Virus record (IMG/VR): IMGVR_UViG_3300040856_002888 | Coordinates: 53,598-117,597 of that record | Direction: 5' to 3' (one strand) | From: a virus | DNA length: 64,000 nucleotides | Part shown: in pieces, positions 24,515 through 34,213 of the stretch | Position numbering within the stretch: the stretch's first letter is position 1 | How the letters are laid out: each line of letters begins with the position of its first letter | Made by a program: the position numbers and the translations under genes | The notes under the pieces: model-generated | Database searches by the model: none | Told to the model about the DNA's origin: nothing | The model's input: only the letters and a program-made list of their open reading frames with translations

Positions 24515-25219
24515 ATGTTTAACAAAGTTTCTTCTAAAAATACCAAAATGTTTAACACACTAGAAGTTCTTGCTGTAGCTTATGCAGCACATCGCATCAA
24601 CAAAGGTTACATTAAGTTTGGTAGTTATGATTATCACAAGAATATTGTAATTAACAAAGCTAATAAAGAAATTGTTAAAGACCATTTTTGGAATTATAAA
24701 GGCGACGAGGCTCTGATGCACAAGGTTACCGTCACTGATGAAGATCGTGAAAATGCTTCTAAAGCTCGAGCTCACTTTAATAAGTATACACTTGGATTAC
24801 TTGGCAATACATTAAATGAATTCCAGCAGGATTTATTTGCTGCTGTTACTGCAGAGGAAGTATCTAGTTCAGAGTTAGGTATCATTGCCTATGTACCAGA
24901 AATGGTAAAACGTGAACAAGCAGAATCTGCTCTTAAAAAGACTGTAAAACAAGAATTCCGTGAGAGCAAACATGTTGGTGCTCGTGGCGAAACTTTTGAA
25001 GGTATTTGTAGGATACTTTCTAAGCAGTGGTTTAGCTCTTTTGAACGTTGGGGTTATACTGTTGAATCTGAAGGTAATCTATTATCATTTTTTAACAAGT
25101 TTGAATTCCAAGAAGGAGAAACTCGTTTAGTAAAAGGTAAGATTAAAGATCTTGTAAATAACAAGAAGTTTAAAGTAGATGAAACACGATTAAATTATGT
25201 TAGACTATTTAATGTATAG
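24515..25219 (+). CDS. Conserved-looking hypothetical phage protein
   Basis: 234 residues; helical, rich in Lys and Glu, without a membrane segment. The start KMFNTLEVLAVAYAAHRINKGYIKFG and the C-terminus VDETRLNYVRLFNV look like conserved blocks of marine-phage proteins. Not recognised by function. Its ribosome binding site AGAGGGC follows the SprT gene by a few bases; clpP follows. Confidence 0.65.
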   Translation: MFNKVSSKNTKMFNTLEVLAVAYAAHRINKGYIKFGSYDYHKNIVINKANKEIVKDHFWNYKGDEALMHKVTVTDEDRENASKARAHFNKYTLGLLGNTLNEFQQDLFAAVTAEEVSSSELGIIAYVPEMVKREQAESALKKTVKQEFRESKHVGARGETFEGICRILSKQWFSSFERWGYTVESEGNLLSFFNKFEFQEGETRLVKGKIKDLVNNKKFKVDETRLNYVRLFNV

Positions 25220-25225
25220 GAGAAA

Positions 25226-25810
25226 ATGCCAAATTTAGTACCAGTCGTAATCGAAAAAGAAAGTAGAGGAGAGCGATCTTATGATATTTACAGCAGATTG
25301 CTAAAAGATCGTATTATAATGTTAGACACTGATGTAAACCAAACAAGTGCTAGTTTAATTGTTGCACAAATGCTTTTCCTTGAATCACAAAATCCAGATA
25401 AACCTATTAATTTTTACATTAATTCTCCAGGAGGCAGTGTTACTGCAGGAATGAGCATTTATGATACTATGAATTATATCAAGGCACCTGTGCATACTAT
25501 TGTAATGGGACAGGCTGCTAGCATGGGTTCTTTGCTTGCAAGTTCTGGCACAAAAGGACATAGATATATGCTTCCTTATAGTCGTCATATGATACATCAG
25601 CCATTAGGCGGCACACAAGGTCAAGCCAGTGACGTTGAAATACAATTTAAAGAATTACAATACTGGAAAGAAGCTCTTACAGAAATTTATCATAAAAATA
25701 CTGGCAAGACTGTTAAACAATTAGAAAAAGATATGGATCGAGATAATTTTATGAGCGCAGAAAAAGCAAGGGAATATGGACTCGCAGACAGTGTCATCTC
25801 ACATCGCTGA
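25226..25810 (+). CDS. clpP: ATP-dependent Clp protease proteolytic subunit
   Basis: 194 residues, full length. The catalytic triad is intact: Ser in [14 protein letters not shown] (about residue 98), His in [11 protein letters not shown] (about 123) and Asp in [16 protein letters not shown] (about 171). [21 protein letters not shown] is the family signature. No ClpX or ClpA ATPase is in the window, so the phage subunit would work with host unfoldases. It fits with the phage tmRNA and ClpS. Confidence 0.97.
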   Translation: MPNLVPVVIEKESRGERSYDIYSRLLKDRIIMLDTDVNQTSASLIVAQMLFLESQNPDKPINFYINSPGGSVTAGMSIYDTMNYIKAPVHTIVMGQAASMGSLLASSGTKGHRYMLPYSRHMIHQPLGGTQGQASDVEIQFKELQYWKEALTEIYHKNTGKTVKQLEKDMDRDNFMSAEKAREYGLADSVISHR

Positions 25811-26072
25811 GATTAAAGGTATACCCGCAAAGGATATCCTAGAGCAAAATCTCAAAAATGGTATTTTTATTGTAACATTTAAAAAGTTAAATGGTGACGA
25901 AAGGAAAATGACCTGTACTAAACAAACAGATCTAATTCCAAAAGACCGGTTACCAAAAACCGAAAGTAAATCTAATGATAAAACTGTAACAGTATGGGAT
26001 ACTAATGCCATGGATTGGCGTAGTTTTAGATATGATAGAATTATTTCCGTCGAAGAATTATCTACAATCTAA
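25776..26072 (+). CDS. SH3-fold phage protein (DUF2693/WYL_2-like)
   Basis: 98 residues as read from ATG 25776; a GTG at 25791 is an equally plausible start because it shortens the overlap with clp[28 protein letters not shown] and [20 protein letters not shown] match the small SH3 beta-barrel domain common in phages. Function unknown. Confidence 0.75.
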   Translation: MDSQTVSSHIAEIKGIPAKDILEQNLKNGIFIVTFKKLNGDERKMTCTKQTDLIPKDRLPKTESKSNDKTVTVWDTNAMDWRSFRYDRIISVEELSTI

Positions 26073-26078
26073 TAAATA
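26071..26078 (+). promoter_or_regulatory. T4-type late promoter motif (AATAAATA)
   Basis: AATAAATA overlaps the stop codon of the SH3-fold gene and lies seven bases before ATG 26086. Confidence 0.45.
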
Positions 26079-26085
26079 ATTTGTT

Positions 26086-26271
26086 ATGGATAAACACACT
26101 ACATTTTCTTCATTAGCAACATTAAGAAATATTTGTGCAGATATAGAGCAACAGATAAAAGAAAAGCATACAAAAATGACAGAATTAAGGTATGACTTTT
26201 TAACCTTACAACGACAGTATAAAGATTTACAATCCGTTATTGCAAGTTTAGAAGAGAATGACTCTAAATGA
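26086..26271 (+). CDS. Small coiled-coil protein
   Basis: 61 residues forming one long amphipathic helix (ICADIEQQIKEKHTKMTELR, followed by heptads of Leu and Gln). No family recognised. It overlaps the following oxygenase-like gene by 14 bases. Confidence 0.6.
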   Translation: MDKHTTFSSLATLRNICADIEQQIKEKHTKMTELRYDFLTLQRQYKDLQSVIASLEENDSK

Positions 26272-26929
26272 AACTGAATTAGTCGAACTGAAAAGGATTG
26301 GGTATTTTACATATCCTTTAACAGAAGAACTTAAAAATATTACAAATTTTATTTTTGAAAGTATCGACTCAATTTACTCTAATATTAATGAACAGGAAAT
26401 TAATGATAATGAGATTGATCCTCCGATAAGTGAATTAATACCTTGTCAATTTCCATTATATGATCTTTACAAAGATAAAGTAATAGAAAAATATTATGTA
26501 AAAGATACAAGTATAAGATGTCAAGAAGTTTCGGCACAACCTTATAAATCTATACAATATGATCAATACATAGAAGCTTATAATTCTTTAATGAATATGT
26601 ATTTTCAAAAAATAAATGAAAAGGTTTTTCAGCAGGAATTTTATACAATTTATTATATAATTAAATATCATCCTTGGCCAAAAGAATTTCATGATCTAGA
26701 ATTTCCTAGGATGGGATTTCATTATGATACTAGTATCCTATCAAATGTAATAAGTAACAGTGAGGGATTGGTACTAGAAAATAATACTATCTCTGCAACT
26801 AGCTTAGGAATTATGCTAGCAGGAGCAGATCAAAGTTTATTTCCACAGTGTTTTCATGGTGTTGGAAAGAGAAAAATAAATAAAAAAAGATATTCAATTG
26901 TAAGTTTTATGATAAAAGGTACATGTTAA
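26258..26929 (+). CDS. Putative 2OG-Fe(II) oxygenase-fold protein
   Basis: 223 residues. FPRMGFHYDTSILSNVISNS (about residues 148-167) holds an HxD pair, and FPQCFHGVGKRKINKKRYSIVSFMIKG near the end has the distal His followed by an Arg. This is the arrangement of the 2OG-Fe(II) family. The first half is helical and acidic and not recognisable. Substrate unknown. Confidence 0.6.
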   Translation: MTLNETELVELKRIGYFTYPLTEELKNITNFIFESIDSIYSNINEQEINDNEIDPPISELIPCQFPLYDLYKDKVIEKYYVKDTSIRCQEVSAQPYKSIQYDQYIEAYNSLMNMYFQKINEKVFQQEFYTIYYIIKYHPWPKEFHDLEFPRMGFHYDTSILSNVISNSEGLVLENNTISATSLGIMLAGADQSLFPQCFHGVGKRKINKKRYSIVSFMIKGTC

Positions 26930-27014
26930 GGAAAATATTAAGCAATTTATTTTTTTATGGAAGCATCTTTGCTTCTTTATTTTTCCTAATTTTTATAATC
27001 ATATATTGGCATCC

Positions 27015-27024
<10 letters not shown>
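26923..27024 (+). CDS. Membrane micro-protein overlapping tRNA-Thr
   Basis: 33 residues: MLRKILSNLFFYGS followed by a hydrophobic span (IFASLFFLIFIIIYW) and WHPPQ. The ATG overlaps the previous gene's stop. Its stop codon (27022-27024) lies inside the tRNA acceptor/D region, so the two cannot be used from one RNA at the same time. Plausible but not certain. Confidence 0.4.
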
Positions 27025-27090
<66 letters not shown>

Positions 27091-27103
27091 CTTAAAAAGG
27101 TTT

Positions 27104-27910
27104 ATGAAACATTTAGTTAGTATCACAGACGCAAATATACCCTATTTACTTTCCTCAGCACATTGTATAGAAAATACATTTATAAATTACAAATTCAATA
27201 AAATTTTAACCAATTTATTTTACGAACCCAGCACAAGGACAAGCTCTAGTTTTGCAAGTGCTATGTATAAACTTGGTGGTAAAGTTATTAGCATTAACGA
27301 TGTAAATTATAGTTCTGTAGCTAAAGGTGAAAATCTTGAAGACACTATTAGGACTATGGGTACATTCTGCGATGCTATTGTATTAAGGAGCAGGACTGCC
27401 GGGGAAGCAGCAAGGGCGGCTTTTGTATCCGAAGTGCCCGTAATTAATGCTGGAGACGGTAACGGAGAACATCCTACACAAACACTAGCAGATCTATACA
27501 CTATACATAAAGAATTTGAGAGATTAGACAATTTAACTGTAACTTTTGTTGGCGATATTGAAAACGGAAGGACTGTACATAGTTTAGATAAAGCATTACC
27601 TGATTGCGAGAAACATTTCATTGATACATTTGATAAAAGCATATGGCCAGCAAGTGATGTATATTATTTGACACGGGTGCAGAAAGAACGTGGAAGTGAA
27701 GGTAGCTATCGTATGCGGAAAGAGCACATAAAACATATTCCAGATCATGCAATTGTAATGCACCCTTTTCCACGTAATGAAGAAATTCCTACTTGGTTTG
27801 ATAACGATCCTAGAGCTAGGTATTTCCAACAAATGCGTAATGGATTGATAATGCGTATTGCCGTGTTGGCTGACATTTTTACTGAACAAGATAAATACCT
27901 CGATACTTAG
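27104..27910 (+). CDS. pyrB: Aspartate carbamoyltransferase catalytic subunit
   Basis: 268 residues. The carbamoyl-phosphate site NLFYEPSTRTSSSFASAM (about residues 37-54), NAGDGNGEHPTQTLADLYTI (about 115-134) and MHPFPRNEEIP...DPRARYFQQMRNGLIMRIAVLA are the family signatures. It joins carbamoyl phosphate and Asp in UMP synthesis. It is about 40 residues shorter than typical enzymes, with the second domain trimmed between GDIENGRTVHSL and YYLTRVQKE. It starts 13 bases after the tRNA. Confidence 0.93.
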   Translation: MKHLVSITDANIPYLLSSAHCIENTFINYKFNKILTNLFYEPSTRTSSSFASAMYKLGGKVISINDVNYSSVAKGENLEDTIRTMGTFCDAIVLRSRTAGEAARAAFVSEVPVINAGDGNGEHPTQTLADLYTIHKEFERLDNLTVTFVGDIENGRTVHSLDKALPDCEKHFIDTFDKSIWPASDVYYLTRVQKERGSEGSYRMRKEHIKHIPDHAIVMHPFPRNEEIPTWFDNDPRARYFQQMRNGLIMRIAVLADIFTEQDKYLDT

Positions 27911-27928
27911 AGTATCGAAAATTTTTTT
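27901..27928 (+). terminator. Rho-independent terminator after pyrB
   Basis: CGATACT (27901-27907) pairs with AGTATCG (27911-27917); the three-base loop TAG is the pyrB stop codon. Four As and seven Ts (27922-27928) follow, so the terminator forms from the last codons of the gene. The A-tract would let it work in the other direction too. Confidence 0.75.
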
Positions 27929-27972
27929 GACCAATTTTTTTTGAACAAAATTTAAGTAAGGAAAAAGAAAAA

Positions 27973-28815
27973 ATGACACAACTTATAGACCCAGATAATT
28001 TTACCTATACCACACAAAAATTGCGGAATTTTTTTTTAGAAAAAGGATTCGCTGAAGTACACACCCAAAATAGACTATCTATCCTAGCAGCATGTGAAGA
28101 CCCGTTTAATGTTGCTACCTATAATTACGCAGGCGAAACATGGCCTCTGCCACAAACAGGACAGATGTGGTTAGAACATGAATTGCTTACAAAACCAGAT
28201 GCTAAAGGATTTTTTTGTGTAAGTACAAGTTACAGACAAGAACCTAACGCTATTCCTGGTAGACATGACATTATCTTTCCTATGTTTGAATTCGAATTTC
28301 CAGGTGATATAAACGATCTAAAAAAGATGGAATATGAGCTATGCGATTATTTAGGATTTAAACAACCTACAGAAAAAACATACGCAGAATGGCAACAACA
28401 TTATGGGCTAAAAGATGACGCCGAATTAACAGCGGAACATGAAGAAAAAATGGCTGTTCAATTTGGCACAACAATGATTACAGACTTTCCAGAATTTACA
28501 AGTCCATTTTGGAATATGAGCAGATATGATGATGGTGTACATAGCAAGAAAATAGATGTTATCCTTGGTGGAATGGAAACAATTGGTAGTGCAGAACGCA
28601 GCACAGATGTCGAAATGATGCGGGATACTTTCCATACCATAACAAATGGTGAGTATAGTGAATTACTGTACAAGTTATTTGGTAAAGACAGGGTCGAAGC
28701 AGAACTAGAAAAGTTTCTGTCATTTGAATTTTTTCCTAGAGTAGGCGGAGGCATTGGACTCACTAGAATGATTTCTGCATTGGAAAGAAATCAAACTTTT
28801 GCACAAGCTGCCTAA
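27973..28815 (+). CDS. Class II aminoacyl-tRNA-synthetase-like, asparagine synthetase A type
   Basis: 280 residues. It has class II synthetase catalytic motifs but no tRNA-binding domain: FCVSTSYRQEPNAIPGRHDIIFPMFEFE (motif 2, about residues 76-103) and VGGGIGLTRMISALE (motif 3, near residue 258). The sequence looks like the archaeal-type AsnRS-related asparagine synthetase, which makes Asn from Asp with ammonia and ATP. Lying next to pyrB and purF it could control Asp/Asn supply. An aminoacylating or modifying role cannot be excluded. Confidence 0.65.
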   Translation: MTQLIDPDNFTYTTQKLRNFFLEKGFAEVHTQNRLSILAACEDPFNVATYNYAGETWPLPQTGQMWLEHELLTKPDAKGFFCVSTSYRQEPNAIPGRHDIIFPMFEFEFPGDINDLKKMEYELCDYLGFKQPTEKTYAEWQQHYGLKDDAELTAEHEEKMAVQFGTTMITDFPEFTSPFWNMSRYDDGVHSKKIDVILGGMETIGSAERSTDVEMMRDTFHTITNGEYSELLYKLFGKDRVEAELEKFLSFEFFPRVGGGIGLTRMISALERNQTFAQAA

Positions 28816-28823
28816 AACATATT

Positions 28824-28847
28824 GGCCAGGTACGGCCTGGCTTTTTT
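28824..28847 (+). terminator. Rho-independent terminator
   Basis: GCCAGG (28825-28830) pairs with CCTGGC (28836-28841) around TACGG, followed by six Ts (28842-28847). It separates the asnA-like gene from the purine operon; a TATAAT-like box at 28863-28868 just beyond it may belong to a promoter for purF. Confidence 0.88.
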
Positions 28848-28888
28848 ACATCACTTCATAAGTATAATTTTACACACATAGAGGCAAT

Positions 28889-30322
28889 TTGTGCGGAATA
28901 GTAGGAATATTTTCCTTCGATAAAGACAGAAACGTTGTACCTGAACTTGTAAAAGCATTAATGGATTTACAAAATAGGGGACAACTAAGTGCTGGCATTA
29001 CTACATACAACGAAAACCGCAAACGCATCTTACAAACCTACAAAGACAACGGAAAAGTAGACGATGTTTTCCGTACCAACCATAAAGAAAAACTCCAACA
29101 TATAAAAAACACCTACGCAGGTAACATTGGCATTGGTCATGTCCGCTATGCTACTAGTGGAGATGACTCCGACACACTTGCACAACCTTTTGAGCGCCCG
29201 CATGGCAGATTATCAAAATGGTTTAGTATTGCATATAATGGTAATCTAGCAAATTACAGCACACTAAAATCGCAGCTAGAGTCAGTAGGCTATAACATGA
29301 CCTACGACAGTGACACGGAAGTTATCATGCATTATCTCAGCAGAGAAATGCAAACTAAGACTCCTACTGATGCACTAAACTTTGAAGAAATACTGCGAAA
29401 ATTAGATGGTGAGTTTGATGGTGCTTGGAACCTGTGTTTCCTTAATGCACAGGGTAGATTTTTTGCCAGCAGAGATAAGCACGGATTCCATCCACTAGTT
29501 TATGGCATGACAAAAGACTATCTTGTAGTTGCAAGCGAGAGTTCTGTACTAGATAATTTACAAATAAAATCATTTGATGTTCCGCCAGGATGTGCAATTA
29601 GTGTAGATATGCCAAACAAATGGTGGCACATACATAAATTTGCAGAAGCTGAGAAAAAACACTGTTTCTTTGAATATATATATTTTGGAAACAGTGGAAG
29701 TAAGATGGATGATGTTAGCTTATATCATACACGCACTGCAATAGGAGAGGCGCTTGCACAGGAAGAAACAGAATTTTATGATCCGTTTGATCAAGTTGTA
29801 GTACCTGTGCCTGAAACAAGTTTTATTGCAGCAAATAGTTACGCAAATAGCTTGCGATTACCTTACGAACAAGCTATAATAAAAAATCATCAAATAGGAA
29901 GAACGTTTATCGAAAGCAAAGATCGTCGTGAACGTGTAAAGATGAAATTTAGTTTTATTAAAGAAGTGCTTAAAGGTAAAACTGTATTCCTAGTTGACGA
30001 CAGCATAGTAAGGGGTAGCACACTAAAGGAATTAGTTGCGATACTAAAAGATTGGTGCGAAGTAAGAGAAGTACACATAAGGATAGGATGTCCGCCTATT
30101 ATCAAACCATGTTATTATGGTATAGATTTTCCAACAGAACAGGAGTTATATGCAGGAAATACTGCCCCTAGTGCTGACGATTTCAATGCTGATAGTCTGC
30201 ATTATCTTACTTTACAAGGGCTTATGAACAGCATTAGGAAAAAACAAGATCAATTATGCTCTGCTTGTATTACAGGCGAGTACCCAACACCTTACGGAAT
30301 TACGAGGATAAATGCACAATAG
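28889..30322 (+). CDS. purF: Amidophosphoribosyltransferase
   Basis: 477 residues from a TTG start, chosen because it places the catalytic Cys at position 2 (MCGIVGIFSF); GAGGCAA upstream is a fair ribosome binding site. The N-terminal glutaminase domain has GIGHVRYATSG, the C-terminal domain has the PRPP motif VFLVDDSIVRGSTLKELV (about residues 369-386). C-terminal CSACITGEYPTPYG is typical. It catalyses the committed step of purine synthesis, PRPP plus Gln to phosphoribosylamine. It heads the pur cluster and overlaps purB by 11 bases. Confidence 0.95.
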   Translation: MCGIVGIFSFDKDRNVVPELVKALMDLQNRGQLSAGITTYNENRKRILQTYKDNGKVDDVFRTNHKEKLQHIKNTYAGNIGIGHVRYATSGDDSDTLAQPFERPHGRLSKWFSIAYNGNLANYSTLKSQLESVGYNMTYDSDTEVIMHYLSREMQTKTPTDALNFEEILRKLDGEFDGAWNLCFLNAQGRFFASRDKHGFHPLVYGMTKDYLVVASESSVLDNLQIKSFDVPPGCAISVDMPNKWWHIHKFAEAEKKHCFFEYIYFGNSGSKMDDVSLYHTRTAIGEALAQEETEFYDPFDQVVVPVPETSFIAANSYANSLRLPYEQAIIKNHQIGRTFIESKDRRERVKMKFSFIKEVLKGKTVFLVDDSIVRGSTLKELVAILKDWCEVREVHIRIGCPPIIKPCYYGIDFPTEQELYAGNTAPSADDFNADSLHYLTLQGLMNSIRKKQDQLCSACITGEYPTPYGITRINAQ

Positions 30323-31601
30323 ATATACTGATCAAGAAATGGCTAGTATTTGGAGTGAGCAAGAAAAATACGAAACTTGGTTTGAAGTTGAACATAAAGT
30401 TTGTGAGATTTATGCAGACCTAGGTAAAATTCCTTATGCTACTCCCAAGACAATGGAAAGCCTACGTGAATCATGTTTTGCCGGAGATTTTGTAGGTAAG
30501 ATTGAAGAAATTGAGCGTGTTACAAAACATGATATTATAGCTTTCCTTACTCATTTATCAAACGTTATTGGAGAACCTGCAAAACACATACATTACGGAA
30601 TGACAAGCCAAGATCTTATTGATACAGCCCAAGCAATATTGGTAAAAAGATCTATCTTGTTAATCCTTAATAGACTGTCTGATCTCAAAGCTGCAATAAA
30701 AGAAAAAGCTGTCCTATACAAGCAAACAATTTGCATGGGTAGGTCACACGGTGTACACGCAGAGCCAATGACATTTGGATTAAAACTGTTAACACATTAT
30801 GCAGGATTTGATCGTTGTGCTAAAGCACTTTGGAGAGACTTACCCGAACTGGTAAGGATTAAATGCAGTGGTGCAATTGGAACATACAGCATGATTGATC
30901 CCCAGATAGAAACTACACTCTCGAGCAAACTAGGAATTCCTGCAGAAGACATCTCAACACAAGTCGTACCTAGAGATAGGCTAGCACTGTTATTCAGTCA
31001 TCTAAGCATCACGGCAAGTTGCATTGAGAGACTAGCAGTAGAAATTAGACATCTACAAAGGACAGAAGTGGGCGAAGTGATTGAAAGCTTTACACCTGGA
31101 CAAAAAGGATCCAGCGCAATGCCACACAAGAAAAATCCTATACTAACAGAAAATTTAACAGGATTAGCTAGGGCAGTCCGTATGAGCTTGACACCGGCTA
31201 TGGAGAATGTAGCACTGTGGCACGAACGAGACATTAGCCACAGCAGTTTAGAACGTATTGCACTACCTGATACGTTTACACATCTTAGTTTTGCATTGGA
31301 TCGTTTAACAGATGTTGTTAATCGTATGTATGTAAATACTGATCGTATGCGAGACAATGTTTGGTCACAAGGAGGAACATTCTTTTCACAACGTATCCTG
31401 CTTGCATTGATTGACAAAGGTATGACACGAGAAGATGCGTACAAGATTGTACAAGAAGCAGCTCATAATAACACTGATAATTTTAGATATGCTATTATGA
31501 GTAAAGACCTATTTTCAAAAGAAGAATTAAACGAATATTTTGGTTTAACACAATACACAAAGAATGTAGATTATATTTTTAACAAAGTTTTACAGGAGTA
31601 A
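30312..31601 (+). CDS. purB: Adenylosuccinate lyase
   Basis: 429 residues, full length. The fumarase/aspartase-family motif [15 protein letters not shown] (about residues 263-277) carries the mobile catalytic Ser; [14 protein letters not shown] and [16 protein letters not shown] are the other two signature blocks. It acts twice in the pathway: SAICAR to AICAR, and adenylosuccinate to AMP. It follows purF and precedes purE by three bases. Confidence 0.97.
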   Translation: MHNRYTDQEMASIWSEQEKYETWFEVEHKVCEIYADLGKIPYATPKTMESLRESCFAGDFVGKIEEIERVTKHDIIAFLTHLSNVIGEPAKHIHYGMTSQDLIDTAQAILVKRSILLILNRLSDLKAAIKEKAVLYKQTICMGRSHGVHAEPMTFGLKLLTHYAGFDRCAKALWRDLPELVRIKCSGAIGTYSMIDPQIETTLSSKLGIPAEDISTQVVPRDRLALLFSHLSITASCIERLAVEIRHLQRTEVGEVIESFTPGQKGSSAMPHKKNPILTENLTGLARAVRMSLTPAMENVALWHERDISHSSLERIALPDTFTHLSFALDRLTDVVNRMYVNTDRMRDNVWSQGGTFFSQRILLALIDKGMTREDAYKIVQEAAHNNTDNFRYAIMSKDLFSKEELNEYFGLTQYTKNVDYIFNKVLQE

Positions 31602-31603
31602 TA

Positions 31604-32092
31604 ATGGCCGATGTTGCAATAGTAATGGGTAGTATTAGTGATTGGGATGTAATGAAGGCAGCATGTGATGTGCTTGAAGAATATGGAGTAAGCTACGACA
31701 AACGTATTTTATCCGCACACCGCACACCACTTGAAATGATTGAATATAGTAAAAATGCAAAAGCAAATGGGTTTAAGGTTGTTATTGCCGGAGCAGGGGG
31801 AGCAGCACACCTACCAGGTATGTTTGCCGCAATGACAACCCTTCCTGTTATCGGAGTTCCAATCCGTACTAGCACAGCAGAAGGATTAGATAGTTTATTA
31901 AGCATCGTACAGATGCCACGTGGAGTACCTGTTGCTACAGTAGCAATTGGTAATAGTACAAATGCAGCACTATTAGCTTGTGAAATCTTAGCTTTATCAA
32001 ACAACGAACTAAGCGATAAGATTGTTGCAGCTCGTGCAAAAAGAGAAGCAGAAGTAAAGGCATTAAATGACACCGCTTGGGACAACTCTTAA
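31604..32092 (+). CDS. purE: N5-carboxyaminoimidazole ribonucleotide mutase
   Basis: 162 residues, class I Pur[16 protein letters not shown] binds phosphate; [17 protein letters not shown] and [18 protein letters not shown] hold the catalytic His and the substrate loop; [20 protein letters not shown] follows. It converts N5-CAIR to CAIR. No PurK is seen here, so the host must make N5-CAIR. It overlaps purD by 26 bases. Confidence 0.96.
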   Translation: MADVAIVMGSISDWDVMKAACDVLEEYGVSYDKRILSAHRTPLEMIEYSKNAKANGFKVVIAGAGGAAHLPGMFAAMTTLPVIGVPIRTSTAEGLDSLLSIVQMPRGVPVATVAIGNSTNAALLACEILALSNNELSDKIVAARAKREAEVKALNDTAWDNS

Positions 32093-33431
32093 ACATCTTA
32101 ACCCCTGTCACGGTCGAGGTAAACGAATTATCGTCATAGGCGACGGTGGCAGGGAAGATGCGTTACGTTGGAAATTAGAAAAACACGATCATTGTATCGT
32201 GGAGGGGTTAGCTGATTTAACAGTAGTGGGACCGGAGAAAGAAATAGCAGGAGGCATTGCTGATAGGCATGCACATAAACATATTGTAGCACCGTCACAG
32301 CTTGCTGCTAGATTAGAAAGCAGCAAGCTGTGGGCTAAACAGTTTATGCAAAGGCATGATATACCTACTGCTAGATGGATGACATATACAAGGAGTCCAG
32401 ACGGTATGAATCAGGCTATTTTTGATATGGATAATATGCGTGATGACCATACACCTGTAGTAATTAAGGAAGACGGTCTTTGCGGAGGAAAAGGAGTAAT
32501 TATTGCGAAATCTAAACAAGAAGCTTGGAGCCATCTTCCACATATTTTTACTAACAATGTTTTTAATTCCCCTTCTAATAAAGTACTATTCGAAGATTTT
32601 ATTGAAGGATTTGAAGCGAGTTGTTTTGTTATGTCAGACGGAGAAAATTATAAAATGCTTCCGTTCTGCAAAGACCACAAACGATTAGGGGACGGAGATA
32701 CTGGACCTAATACAGGAGGTATGGGTGCTTATTGTCCGCATCCAGGCATAGACGAAAAACTAGCAAAAGAAATAGAAACAAAAATTGTTTTTCCAACATT
32801 AAATGGAATGCGACTAGAAGGATTGCGATACAAAGGCATCCTTTATGTTGGCTTGATGATCTCAAAAGATGGCCCTTATGTAATTGAGTACAATGTTAGA
32901 TTTGGTGACCCAGAGTGTCAAGTATTAATGATGTTAATGGAAGATGATTTATATCCATACTTAGAAGCAATCACAAATGGAACATTAGATAAATTACCAG
33001 AGCCTAAATTTAAAACAGGTGCTGCTGTAACTGTTACACTATGTTCACAGGGTTATCCCCGAGACTATGTTACAGGACATGAAATTACTGGATTAAACGA
33101 TCTTGATGATGTAGTAGTTTTCCACGCTGGTACCGAATTGAATGAGAACACTGGCAAGTATAAAACAACCGGAGGCAGGGTATTAAACGTTACTGCAGTA
33201 GGCGAAACCGTTGACCAAGCTAGCGAAAAAGTATATAATGCTATTAACAAGATCAATTTTGCAAATATGATTTACAGGACTGATATAGGAAAAAATGAAG
33301 AAAGTAACAATACAGACAAAGCTGCGAAGTGGAATCAAAGACGTAGAGGGAGAAACAATACTGAACAGTGTAGGAAAAAGTTCAAAAATCACTCACATTT
33401 CCGTAGGGCAGATCTTTTATCTAGAAGTTGA
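32067..33431 (+). CDS. purD: Phosphoribosylamine-glycine ligase (GAR synthetase), with frame-extended C-terminus
   Basis: 454 residues. ATP-grasp enzyme: [64 protein letters not shown] and [18 protein letters not shown] are in family order. The N-domain is shortened between the first two blocks. The natural C-terminus is near MIYRTDIG (about residue 408). The frame then continues 46 residues through purS in another frame. At the junction GGA AAA AAT GAA, one extra A, or a -1 slip on A AAA AAT, would put TGA in frame at 33296, overlapping the purS ATG. See findings. Confidence 0.9.
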   Translation: MTPLGTTLKHLNPCHGRGKRIIVIGDGGREDALRWKLEKHDHCIVEGLADLTVVGPEKEIAGGIADRHAHKHIVAPSQLAARLESSKLWAKQFMQRHDIPTARWMTYTRSPDGMNQAIFDMDNMRDDHTPVVIKEDGLCGGKGVIIAKSKQEAWSHLPHIFTNNVFNSPSNKVLFEDFIEGFEASCFVMSDGENYKMLPFCKDHKRLGDGDTGPNTGGMGAYCPHPGIDEKLAKEIETKIVFPTLNGMRLEGLRYKGILYVGLMISKDGPYVIEYNVRFGDPECQVLMMLMEDDLYPYLEAITNGTLDKLPEPKFKTGAAVTVTLCSQGYPRDYVTGHEITGLNDLDDVVVFHAGTELNENTGKYKTTGGRVLNVTAVGETVDQASEKVYNAINKINFANMIYRTDIGKNEESNNTDKAAKWNQRRRGRNNTEQCRKKFKNHSHFRRADLLSRS

Positions 33432-33510
33432 GGATGATGTTGACATACATGATATTGCTAAAAATATCTTTGTCAACGAATTACTATATGACTACACTAT
33501 AGATGCGTAA
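33295..33510 (+). CDS. purS: FGAM synthase subunit PurS
   Basis: 71 residues. [22 protein letters not shown] is the first strand-helix unit of PurS and [17 protein letters not shown] the second. PurS bridges PurL and PurQ in the three-part FGAM synthase. Its start lies inside the 3' part of the open purD frame (137-base overlap) and its end overlaps the SGNH-like gene by eight bases. The separate small PurS is the form used with small PurL. Confidence 0.85.
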   Translation: MKKVTIQTKLRSGIKDVEGETILNSVGKSSKITHISVGQIFYLEVEDDVDIHDIAKNIFVNELLYDYTIDA

Positions 33511-34213
33511 AATTTTAATATTAGGCTGTAGCCATTCTTTAGGAAGTTTTAAACCCTCTGGTACAAATGAAGAATACCTTGCACATGAATATGGCTGGTG
33601 GTCATTTGTAGACTCGATACAAGACGATAAAAAAATTATTTTCGCAGGTGCCGGACTTAGTTGGATGTTTTGGAGTTACCTAATTTATAGTAAGTTTGTA
33701 AATATAAATGATTATGACTTTTGTATTATTCAAGACACCGCAAATGGTAGAATGTCATTGCTAGATGTTAATTGGAAAAATAAATTAAAAATTAAAAGTC
33801 TAAGTAAAAACATAGAATGGCATGGATTATTGCATCCAAGTGAAAGCAACATTATTATCAATAATGCTAATGCTATGATTAATATTATTAGAAAATTTTC
33901 ACTTACAAAAAAGTTAGAAACATTGTATAAATTTTGTGAAGCTATAATAAATTCTCCAACTAATGATTTAGCTTATATTACTCACCGTAATTGGCTGCTT
34001 GAGAAATTTCAACAGCAAAAAATTCCTGTTTTTATTTTCAATATGGAACAGGATAATATTGATTCAATACCGTATGGTCAAAAACTTGGTTGCAACGGTT
34101 TTATCTATAGATTAAGACAATATAGAACATTTCACAGCGGTCACTTTACAGAAATAGGAAACCAAAAAGTTGGAAACGCTGTGAATAAAGAATTGAGTAA
34201 TTATGTTAACTAA
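33503..34213 (+). CDS. SGNH-hydrolase-like protein
   Basis: 236 residues inserted between purS and purL. ILILGCSHSLGSF at the start looks like the nucleophile block of SGNH hydrolases, and FHSGHFTEIGNQKVGNAVNKEL at the end like the catalytic-His block. The middle is rich in Lys and Ile. It may be an esterase acting on a surface glycan or an unrelated protein. Why it splits the FGAM synthase genes is unclear. Confidence 0.6.
   Translation: MRKILILGCSHSLGSFKPSGTNEEYLAHEYGWWSFVDSIQDDKKIIFAGAGLSWMFWSYLIYSKFVNINDYDFCIIQDTANGRMSLLDVNWKNKLKIKSLSKNIEWHGLLHPSESNIIINNANAMINIIRKFSLTKKLETLYKFCEAIINSPTNDLAYITHRNWLLEKFQQQKIPVFIFNMEQDNIDSIPYGQKLGCNGFIYRLRQYRTFHSGHFTEIGNQKVGNAVNKELSNYVN

Noticed and set aside
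27890-27897. GATAAATA late-promoter match
   Set aside because: Lies within pyrB codons directly before a terminator; a promoter there would be of little use, and matches are expected by chance in AT-rich DNA.
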